Positions 12,939 through 19,330 of a stretch of DNA of 64,000 bases are shown in pieces (the first letter of the stretch is position 1; each line of letters starts with the position of its first letter). The stretch is from a virus. The notes beneath the pieces were generated by a model. It had not been told where the DNA came from, did not search any database, and saw only the letters and a program-made list of their open reading frames with translations. The stretch lies in the IMG/VR virus record IMGVR_UViG_3300037011_000606, positions 1-64,000 of that record. One strand, given 5' to 3'. A program made the position numbers and the translations under genes.

Positions 12939-13075
12939 GATTCAGAGATAGTGAAGAGAGAGTAGTAGACGATAACCTTAAGAGTGATTTACATTGGTGT
13001 AAATATGGCGGGTTGTATGGGTTTGTATTGGGGATAATAGCTGGAATTTACTTAGGGATGTTAATAAGTGGGTGA
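12935..13075 (+). CDS. Tiny single-pass membrane protein, 46 aa
   Basis: ATGA overlap with the previous stop. The N-terminal 22 residues are charged and the membrane helix runs from about 25 to 45 (GGLYGFVLGIIAGIYLGMLI), glycine-rich. It is the last of the six tiny membrane proteins in the left arm. Confidence 0.5.
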   Translation: MRFRDSEERVVDDNLKSDLHWCKYGGLYGFVLGIIAGIYLGMLISG

Positions 13076-13079
13076 TTTT

Positions 13080-13346
13080 ATGAAACCAGAAAATACTTTC
13101 GAATATAAAGTGGAAGAGATTGTAGGTGATGAACTTGTTCAAAAGAGTAGAATGGATAGGGAGATAGGCGATCGTTGTGAGATTTGCCACGAGTTCGTGG
13201 GCGATCAGGATGCTGTGGTGTTAGAGTGTCCTGAAGATTTTGCCAATACTCATATACATAATGATAGGGTTAACTTGGTTAAGGTATGGCATAGAACATG
13301 TTTCGAGAGGGAGTATAAGATAACGTTACCTGTATTTAGGGTGTGA
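13080..13346 (+). CDS. Zinc-binding hypothetical protein, 88 aa
   Basis: CEICHEFVG near residue 32, a later C, and HRTCFEREY at about 71-79 give a C2-HC type site. ATG 13080 follows GTGGGTGA. The arrangement resembles small treble-clef proteins. Role unknown. Confidence 0.55.
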   Translation: MKPENTFEYKVEEIVGDELVQKSRMDREIGDRCEICHEFVGDQDAVVLECPEDFANTHIHNDRVNLVKVWHRTCFEREYKITLPVFRV

Positions 13347-13350
13347 TTAT

Positions 13351-13854
13351 ATGGATAAGTCTATGGAAAATGCTTGGAATGAACATGATAAGAACTCGAT
13401 TAATTTTGGCTGTGAGAAAGAGAAGGATTATAATGAGAGTTTGGGACATTCGCATTATAATGAGGCTTGCAAGAGAAGGGTATTTATCTACGCAAGAGAC
13501 CATAGAGTAGAATCTAAGAGGGTGACTATAGACTTACCAATAATACCTAAGAAGATACCTTGTACTCATTGCAAGAAGAGATTCCTTCAAGATGAGCTTA
13601 ATAAGGTTATTGATCGGGTAGAAGGTCCGCTGAATAGAACCTTCGAATACTACCTTTGTGAAAAGTGCTCGGAAAAGAAGCTAAAGGGAAACTACCACAA
13701 GGTTATTCCTCAAGCACAAGCACCCGAGTCCGCGGACGCCCACCCTTCACCGGAGTGTCATTCACAAACTGAATCCGCCCCTGGCGCTGAAGATTCAAAA
13801 TCACCTCAGAAGACTGTTGATAAGTCATCCCAAGATCCGTCAGCCTCCTCTTAA
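13351..13854 (+). CDS. Zinc-ribbon protein with disordered tail, 167 aa
   Basis: CTHCKKRF near residue 71 and CEKCSEK near 101 form a zinc ribbon. From about residue 118 the tail is Ala/Pro/Ser/Glu-rich. This tail, about 50 residues, is encoded antisense to the C-terminal winged helix of the 13703 helicase. The gene is the last of the rightward early block. Confidence 0.55.
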   Translation: MDKSMENAWNEHDKNSINFGCEKEKDYNESLGHSHYNEACKRRVFIYARDHRVESKRVTIDLPIIPKKIPCTHCKKRFLQDELNKVIDRVEGPLNRTFEYYLCEKCSEKKLKGNYHKVIPQAQAPESADAHPSPECHSQTESAPGAEDSKSPQKTVDKSSQDPSASS

Positions 13855-14866
13855 TATCGCTAACACCCGCTCCGTTCATCTCCTTGACAATCTGGTAGAC
13901 CTGCGAGGTATCTGCGCCTTTCTTAATCTCGCCTCTCCAATCATTGGCTATCTTATACAGTCCGCGGAGCTCTTCGGTCATTCTAACATGAAGGTTGCCA
14001 TCGGCTGTCGCACCATTACACTTCGATATGGTATAACCAATAGCCATCCTCTCATATAATACCTCTTCAAAATGTGGAACATTTAACTCGTCCAAAGTCT
14101 TAAAAACATCCTCGCTGAAGGTGATATTTTGAATCTTCCCACAGTTACTAACAATTTCTTCAACATCCCGCCTAACCTTATCCAAAAGAGTCAAATCGGG
14201 TTTCAGACTCTTGGCTTTCCTTCTCATCTCACGAATGAGTTCCTCTTCTTTATACGAGGGTATAAACCATATATAAATGAACCTCCTACCCAGACCACTC
14301 GTGAGGTTAAATCTCATAGGCTGACTACCGGTGAACAGAGTCAACTGCGTTATATATTGTATCTTGCCCAACGCCAACCTCTTAGTCAGATAACCTGTAT
14401 CCAAAGCGGTCAGCATCGAATTATCAAGATTTACACTATGTTCCTGTCGCATGCTATTGGTCAAAGCGGCAAATTCATCGACGCCCATAATACCCAATCT
14501 ACTATCGAAAGCGGCCCCTTTAACCTCGATCGGATCACCATTAACCACTTTCACAGTTCCAGTGAAGGCTGCTTCAGTCATGCTCCCTTCAAACCCACAA
14601 TTTATCAACTGCGAACATCCAACAATAGAAGTGTTCCCTCGGAGAAACTTCTCAAGATACAACGTCTTAGTGAATCCTGGTGGTGCGCACATGAAAACAT
14701 GCGTTCTGAGATTAGCTACCTTTCCATGCTCAAAATAAAACTCCCTCTTCTGATTCTCCAGATTAACAACATGGTTACACACCCCCATGATATAATAGGG
14801 TGCGAACTTCTCGGCAAGGGCAACGTAACAGTTGCTCAGGTGATTAAGAGCATCCTCAAAAAACAC
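13703..14866 (-). CDS. MCM-like AAA+ ATPase with C-terminal winged helix, 387 aa
   Basis: Walker A is APPGFTKT near residues 60-67, in the MCM-like GxPGxxKS style; Walker B is LGIMGVDEFAAL near 125-136. A sensor-type TGSQPMRFNLTSGLGRRF follows and an arginine pair is present. The C-terminal 80 residues form a winged helix (SDIKRRLTDLGMTYQQSSEV). It is shorter than host MCM (about 600-700 aa) and lacks the N-terminal zinc/OB region, so it would be a minimal helicase or helicase loader. GTG start directly after the stop of the nuclease gene. Operon with ERCC4 nuclease and kinase. Confidence 0.65.
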   Translation of the reverse strand: MFFEDALNHLSNCYVALAEKFAPYYIMGVCNHVVNLENQKREFYFEHGKVANLRTHVFMCAPPGFTKTLYLEKFLRGNTSIVGCSQLINCGFEGSMTEAAFTGTVKVVNGDPIEVKGAAFDSRLGIMGVDEFAALTNSMRQEHSVNLDNSMLTALDTGYLTKRLALGKIQYITQLTLFTGSQPMRFNLTSGLGRRFIYIWFIPSYKEEELIREMRRKAKSLKPDLTLLDKVRRDVEEIVSNCGKIQNITFSEDVFKTLDELNVPHFEEVLYERMAIGYTISKCNGATADGNLHVRMTEELRGLYKIANDWRGEIKKGADTSQVYQIVKEMNGAGVSDIKRRLTDLGMTYQQSSEVILNLQRQGRIQFVNDTPVKGGRPRTRVLVLEE

Positions 14867-15553
14867 TTAAATCCCCTTGTGAAAGAGCTGGAATACCAAT
14901 GCGGAAGTCTCAGGTCCCAAAACAGTCTGCAATTGCGTGAGCTCTGCCATAGCAACACCTTTCAAACTGCCAAAGGTAGTCATCAGCAACTTAGCCTTCT
15001 CCAAAGAGACTCCTGGTACATGACTTCTCAAAACCTTCATTGGATCGAACATCTCATACTTAGGTTCCAAATTTCTCTCCTCCCCCCACTTGCCCTCTGC
15101 GATCTTAACACATATTCTATAAGCCATCTCCACCAGAGCGTTATCATTGGGGAACCACATCACATTCAACCTATCCCGGACAATCATCGATGCCAAGGAA
15201 CCATAAATGACTGGCTTGTGCAAAGTCATATTCATATATTGAAGTTTCGCCTCATGATCCTCAAGACTACCACTAATGAACAAGAAACAAATCTGATGAT
15301 TGTGCTTCAACTTGGGAATCTGGTCAAATATCCTTTTGCTCGAAATACTCTGTACCAAATCCGCGACTGCCTTCCTCTCAATACCAACGACATCTTGCAT
15401 TACATCTCCAACCTTCCTCAAAACAAAGTCAGCATTGAGAGCATCAACCTCATGATCAATACCCTTTCGCTTAACAAGTTCCTTCATCTTACTCTTCTCT
15501 CTACTATCCAACATAAACTTATAGCCCTTAGGCATCGGTGTTATATCCGCCAA
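14867..15553 (-). CDS. ERCC4 (XPF/Hef-type) structure-specific nuclease, 228 aa
   Basis: LDSREKSK at residue 15 and VGIERKAVADL near 52-62 form the ERCC4 active site (D and ERKxxxD). The C-terminus carries a helix-hairpin-helix (SHVPGVSLEKAKLLMTTFGS). This matches archaeal XPF/Hef nuclease cores, which cut branched DNA at forks, flaps or junctions. In the virus it could process replication forks or resolve branched DNA before packaging. It overlaps the kinase gene by 13 bases. Confidence 0.85.
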   Translation of the reverse strand: MADITPMPKGYKFMLDSREKSKMKELVKRKGIDHEVDALNADFVLRKVGDVMQDVVGIERKAVADLVQSISSKRIFDQIPKLKHNHQICFLFISGSLEDHEAKLQYMNMTLHKPVIYGSLASMIVRDRLNVMWFPNDNALVEMAYRICVKIAEGKWGEERNLEPKYEMFDPMKVLRSHVPGVSLEKAKLLMTTFGSLKGVAMAELTQLQTVLGPETSALVFQLFHKGI

Positions 15554-16050
15554 GTTTGCACAACTCCAAAGTTATATACTCTCTGCTTAACCATCCTATA
15601 TCCGAATTTCCTAATCTCCTTATCATATAACATTGACAATAAACCAACATCATCGGATGTATATGCTTTTCTCGGTCTAGCTAACTCTTTCTTAGGAACA
15701 AAAAGCAATATCTCCTTAGGCTTGAAAATAACCGAATTCCACCACCCACAAATTCTTCCATACCACTTCGTCTTAAATTTCTCATCCCAAAATCTAGCAT
15801 ACACAGCTCCAGCTAAGAAACACCTGTCCATTATAACATTATCCTTACTTCTCCTAGCCTTACTACTATTCCAACATCTCTCCATTCCCATTACAAACTC
15901 CGCGAAGAGACCACCGATAAACGTTTCTCTAACACTCCATCTCCTAGAGAAGGGAATCATATGAATATACCTATACTTCGGCCCGCTATGCTCAGCCCAA
16001 TAGGTCTTCCCAGAGCCATCGGGTCCATCAATGCAGAGAATGGTTCTCAT
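15541..16050 (-). CDS. Deoxynucleoside monophosphate kinase (thymidylate-kinase-like), 169 aa
   Basis: P-loop CIDGPDGSGKTYW is at residues 6-18 from ATG 16050. A DR motif (VIMDRCFLAG) and a C-terminal lid-like region follow, as in the thymidylate/dNMP kinase fold. The open frame reaches 16107, but that part is the TATA box, so ATG 16050 is chosen; the predicted transcript start falls on or next to it, making the gene leaderless. It would phosphorylate dNMPs to dNDPs, with specificity unknown. Confidence 0.7.
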   Translation of the reverse strand: MRTILCIDGPDGSGKTYWAEHSGPKYRYIHMIPFSRRWSVRETFIGGLFAEFVMGMERCWNSSKARRSKDNVIMDRCFLAGAVYARFWDEKFKTKWYGRICGWWNSVIFKPKEILLFVPKKELARPRKAYTSDDVGLLSMLYDKEIRKFGYRMVKQRVYNFGVVQTWRI

Positions 16051-16096
16051 CGCACTATATATAGGTTTCCTATATATATATACTTTTGTGACTCTC
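16050..16096 (-). promoter_or_regulatory. Leftward promoter of the kinase-nuclease-helicase operon
   Basis: On the minus strand, GAGAGTC (16096-16090) is followed after seven bases by TATATATATATAGG (from 16082). A start about 31 nt after the first T falls near 16051, adjacent to ATG 16050. A second TATATATA lies at 16063-16056. The GAGAGTC box beside the TATA box matches the promoters at 807 and about 50.47 kb. Confidence 0.6.
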
Positions 16097-16122
16097 TTTC
16101 TATGCACATGATAGTTATCCCT

Positions 16123-16200
16123 GACTCTATAAATGGACTACTGACAATCATGAAGAGGAGACCCGACAGTCAGGTAACTATATATAGTAATAACCCGATA
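16123..16200 (+). promoter_or_regulatory. Rightward promoter of the replication block
   Basis: TATATATA at 16179-16186 is followed by CGATA at 16196-16200, the same 17-nt spacing as the early promoters. A GACTCTA half-site is at 16123-16129, and a partial CCTGAC/GTCAGG symmetry (16120-16125, 16169-16174) surrounds the region. With the leftward promoter it makes a divergent control region between the two replication operons. Confidence 0.6.
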
Positions 16201-16244
16201 CTAAATATAATCCCAAAGACACAAAATCAGAAGGAGGTGTGAAT

Positions 16245-16493
16245 ATGGGAATGGAACCGACGCCGGAGAGACCTCCACCTGATGGCTTCGTACGAGAGAT
16301 TTTTGACTCGTCGATAGCTCAAAATACCCAAATAACCGTGAAGAAAGAGATAAGGGATAGATTAGGAATAATGAAAGGAGACATTCTATTTGTGCAGATA
16401 TTAAAGGTATTGTCTCCTGAGGGAGAAACAAAGTATCAGTGGAGGGGAGAAAAGCCCTCCAAGGAAGACACTCCGGCAAGTGAAGAAGAGTAA
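16245..16493 (+). CDS. SpoVT-AbrB-type DNA-binding protein, 82 aa
   Basis: Residues 22-60 match the swapped-hairpin AbrB fold: NTQITVKKEIRDRLGIMKGD followed by ILFVQILKV. A proline-rich N-terminus and acidic C-terminus flank it. ATG 16245 follows GGAGGTG. As first gene behind the divergent control region it probably regulates that region (inference). Confidence 0.7.
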   Translation: MGMEPTPERPPPDGFVREIFDSSIAQNTQITVKKEIRDRLGIMKGDILFVQILKVLSPEGETKYQWRGEKPSKEDTPASEEE

Positions 16494-16505
16494 GGAGGAT
16501 ATAAG

Positions 16506-17597
16506 ATGGCAGATGATATAAGTAAGGAAACGAAGAAGCAATTGGACGACCTAGCAAGCAAGTGCTCGAAGAAGCTGGGAATCTCGACTGACACCATCGT
16601 GAAGCACTTCATGGATGACCTCGCAAGGGTCAAGAAGCAGCTTCCAGACCTGGATAAGAAAGTCCAGGAGATGCGTGCATTCGTTACGACCCAGTCTCAC
16701 TACAAGCAGGAGCTCAGGTCACCAGCTGTCTTCTTCGAAGGAGTTGTGCTAGGTGCTTCGGAACCGTTCGATATGGTTGCGAAGCGGAGGAGTGAGGCAA
16801 GGAAGCTGTTCGTCGAAGATCCGAAGAAGGCGATCGTCGAGGGATACACCGATGAGAAGGGTACTCCGCTGGATAGCAAGGAGACCTACGGTGATGGATC
16901 CGCGAATAGGAACTTCGGGAAGCCTCTTCCTGAGACGGATATGCTGCAGAATATCATAGGTATCTGTAGGGAGAAGCCTGGAGCCGCGTTCAGGATGTTC
17001 ATCATGCAGTTTGGTGATAACCTGGCGGGAAAGGTCAATATCCCGATGTTCGTACCCACGAAGTTCCGCGCTAATCCTAAGGCGAAGCAGGGCGATCCTG
17101 ATGAGCTGGCTTTGAACCCGTACAGCAAGATTGAGTTCACACTCTTCAAGGTAGAGGGATTCAATCTGTTGGAAGTTCTGCCGACCATCAAGGGCCTGAA
17201 CAAGATGCACACCGAGCTCGGAGAGATCGAAGCCTTCCATGCAAAGAGAGAGAGTCTCCCGATGCCCAAGAGGCTGATGATCACCGAGGCCGATATACAG
17301 CATATCGCTGGTGAGCCCAACCAGAAGACGGGGAATATAATGATTGTGCTGAGCGACCCGTCCTTGCCTGAGGACTCTGAGGGAATAACCTGCTGGCTAC
17401 CGGAGACGCTCCATCAGCTGATAGACTTCGGAGCTGGTTCTAGGGTTCTCGTTCTGGGAACGACGCAGAAGTCGAATTTCCAGGAGAAGGAGAACCACTT
17501 GATGAACCTCTGGGGGATATATGCTGATCCGAAGCTCAAGATGAGCAAGGATGAAGGCGGCCCTGCGGTCACACGCGGACCGAAGAGCGCAAAGTAA
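16506..17597 (+). CDS. Putative ssDNA-binding protein, OB-fold type, 363 aa
   Basis: The N-terminal 60 residues are helical; residues 70-340 are strand-rich with OB-like segments (SPAVFFEGVVLGAS, SRVLVLGTTQKS). The C-terminus is short and charged. GC-ending codon bias is strong, indicating high expression, and a hairpin terminator follows. Its position between regulator and RecA-like gene at the head of the replication block, and its abundance signal, fit a single-strand binding protein. No motif proves this; a structural or tail function is less likely here. Confidence 0.5.
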   Translation: MADDISKETKKQLDDLASKCSKKLGISTDTIVKHFMDDLARVKKQLPDLDKKVQEMRAFVTTQSHYKQELRSPAVFFEGVVLGASEPFDMVAKRRSEARKLFVEDPKKAIVEGYTDEKGTPLDSKETYGDGSANRNFGKPLPETDMLQNIIGICREKPGAAFRMFIMQFGDNLAGKVNIPMFVPTKFRANPKAKQGDPDELALNPYSKIEFTLFKVEGFNLLEVLPTIKGLNKMHTELGEIEAFHAKRESLPMPKRLMITEADIQHIAGEPNQKTGNIMIVLSDPSLPEDSEGITCWLPETLHQLIDFGAGSRVLVLGTTQKSNFQEKENHLMNLWGIYADPKLKMSKDEGGPAVTRGPKSAK

Positions 17598-17605
17598 AGT
17601 GTTTA

Positions 17606-17640
17606 AGAGAGGGGTGAAAGCCCCTCTCTATAGTTTTTTG
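17606..17640 (+). terminator. Hairpin plus T-run terminator
   Basis: GAGAGGGG (17607-17614) pairs with CCCCTCTC (17621-17628) around TGAAAG, extended by one A-T pair. TATAGTTTTTTG follows. It ends the highly expressed 16506 transcript, with presumed read-through into the RecA-like gene. Confidence 0.7.
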
Positions 17641-17664
17641 ATTTAACTATAGGAGGTGAAATCG

Positions 17665-18564
17665 ATGGTTGGTTGGGGTAAGGAAGTTACTGACGAGGAT
17701 AAAGAAGCAAAGCCACAGGTATTTACGGATGCTGACGTTAAAGGCTGGTTTGACGAAAAGAAGCCCGGCGCTTCTTCTATATGTATGGCTTTTTATGGAT
17801 TTGATGGTGTGTGCAAGACTGGAGTTGCTATGGATTGTTATGCAAAGAACAAAAATGGTACTCCGGTGGAACCTGAGAAGTCTATCGTGATATTTGATAT
17901 GGATGGATCCGCGGATCCAATAAGGAATGCTTATCATCCACTTCACCCGAAGATGATTGTATTTGATCCGATAGAAATTGGGCCGAACAATGAGATTGAT
18001 TATGTAACGTCGTATAATAAGGTATTGAGCGCAGTTAAGTATCTTGTACAGCATGAGAAGGAAATGAATCTCCACGCAGTTATATTCGATGGTCTGGATC
18101 TTTTGCTGAAGTGCTGCGAGTATGTGATGAGGTTTGAAGATCTGAAGATGGACCCCGATACTCAAATGAAAGATTCCTGGCAATGGGCAAGGAGAAATCG
18201 TAGGTATTTGACTCCTGTACTCAATCTCAAGCGGTTGAAGTGTGCGAAGTTCTTTACGACGCACTTCAAAGAGTTGAAGGAGTGGAAAGCAGAACAATCA
18301 GGCGGACAGTCGAGAAGAGTATTGTCTACTAGAGAGATAATACCTGATTGGGAGAAGAGTACTCCTGGGATTATGTACCAGAAGGTTTTGTTAGAAAGAG
18401 TAGAGGTAGAGGGTGTGACTACCTTTGAGGCAACTGTACAAAAGGCCAAGGGCAAGCTAGAATTGGAAGGTAGAAAGTATACTTTGGCAAAGGTACAGGG
18501 CGGTAGGACTGAGTGGACGGGGTTGTCTGCTCTATACAAAGAGCTTGGACTTATCAAGGAGTGA
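17665..18564 (+). CDS. RecA-superfamily ATPase, Sak4-like, 299 aa
   Basis: A RecA-like core is suggested by a P-loop-like segment MAFYGFDGVCKTG (about 40-52), a strand with VIFDMDGSAD, and Walker B LHAVIFDGLD (about 138-147). The second P-loop glycine is replaced by Cys (GxxGVCKT), which is unusual. A C-terminal strand region (TFEATVQKAKGKLELEGRKY) follows. Sak4-like proteins act as single-strand annealing or recombination mediators. The start at 17665 follows GGAGGTG; the gene precedes the DNA transglycosylase and polymerase. Confidence 0.6.
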   Translation: MVGWGKEVTDEDKEAKPQVFTDADVKGWFDEKKPGASSICMAFYGFDGVCKTGVAMDCYAKNKNGTPVEPEKSIVIFDMDGSADPIRNAYHPLHPKMIVFDPIEIGPNNEIDYVTSYNKVLSAVKYLVQHEKEMNLHAVIFDGLDLLLKCCEYVMRFEDLKMDPDTQMKDSWQWARRNRRYLTPVLNLKRLKCAKFFTTHFKELKEWKAEQSGGQSRRVLSTREIIPDWEKSTPGIMYQKVLLERVEVEGVTTFEATVQKAKGKLELEGRKYTLAKVQGGRTEWTGLSALYKELGLIKE

Positions 18565-18568
18565 TTCC

Positions 18569-19330
18569 ATGCTTTATTATTGTATAGCGCCTATACGCTA
18601 CTTAGACATGGTGGTAGATGAGCCTCGCCACTTAGTTATAGCCCAGCATCTTAAGAACAACCCTAAGGTGTTGGAGTTTTTTATTAGGCAGAGAGAACGA
18701 GGGCATGAAATTATTCTCGACAATGGAGCTTATGAGTTCGGCGAACCGATGAAGATGTCAACCTACTTCTCTTTGATAGAGGCCCTCAAACCACAGATCG
18801 TCGTATCACCTGACTCCTGGAAGAATACCAATGTGACCATTGATCTGGTGAAGGAATTCTCCGACAGGAAGGCAGCTGCTGGATATAGTAAGAGTGAAGA
18901 GGATCATGGAGAGTATACTTTCACCTCGATGTATGTTCCGCAGGGGCAAAATCTCCATGAGTATATTAGATGTTGCATGGTAACGAGTATAGATTCTGGA
19001 GTAGATAGTATAATGGGCGTGTCTGTTGGAACTTGGAAAGATGCAACAGGGATTGTTAGACCGTTCATTGTTAGGAATTTGGGAGGAGGACACATATTCC
19101 ACTTGTTAGGATTGTGGAATATGGCAGAACTTCTTAAGCATAAGGTTAATGGAGCTTTCCCCAGGAATTTGAGAAGCATTGATACCAGTTGGCCTTTTAA
19201 AATGGCCGTAGACCCAGCGAACCCGACAGCTAAAATGGACTTCGAAATGAATATGACTGTTGAACAGGAAAATGCGGCAAAGATAAACCTTAAGGAACTA
19301 AGGAGATTTATTGAGAATGAACACCTATAG
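18569..19330 (+). CDS. dpdA: DpdA-like DNA 7-deazaguanine transglycosylase, 253 aa
   Basis: The sequence follows the TGT/DpdA TIM-barrel plan. EIILDNGAYEF (about 47-57, D51) corresponds to the substrate-binding DSGGF-type loop; VVSPDSWKN (D82), MGVSVGTWKD and HIFHLLG (175-181) match TGT landmarks; SIDTSWP (D205) is a candidate nucleophile. Established knowledge: phage DpdA enzymes exchange guanine in DNA for preQ0 or derivatives. The window also encodes FolE2, QueD, QueE and QueC, the whole preQ0 route, which supports DNA rather than tRNA as target. It overlaps the polymerase gene by 14 bases. The 253-aa length is short compared with tRNA TGTs, as for viral DpdA. Confidence 0.75.
   Translation: MLYYCIAPIRYLDMVVDEPRHLVIAQHLKNNPKVLEFFIRQRERGHEIILDNGAYEFGEPMKMSTYFSLIEALKPQIVVSPDSWKNTNVTIDLVKEFSDRKAAAGYSKSEEDHGEYTFTSMYVPQGQNLHEYIRCCMVTSIDSGVDSIMGVSVGTWKDATGIVRPFIVRNLGGGHIFHLLGLWNMAELLKHKVNGAFPRNLRSIDTSWPFKMAVDPANPTAKMDFEMNMTVEQENAAKINLKELRRFIENEHL

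Noticed and set aside
14129-15964. 611-codon open frame on the plus strand opposite the helicase, nuclease and kinase genes
   Set aside because: The minus-strand products have clear Walker, ERCC4 and P-loop motifs. The plus frame is Ser/Leu/His/Ile-rich without motifs, has no ribosome binding site, and is explained by the codon composition of the opposite strand.
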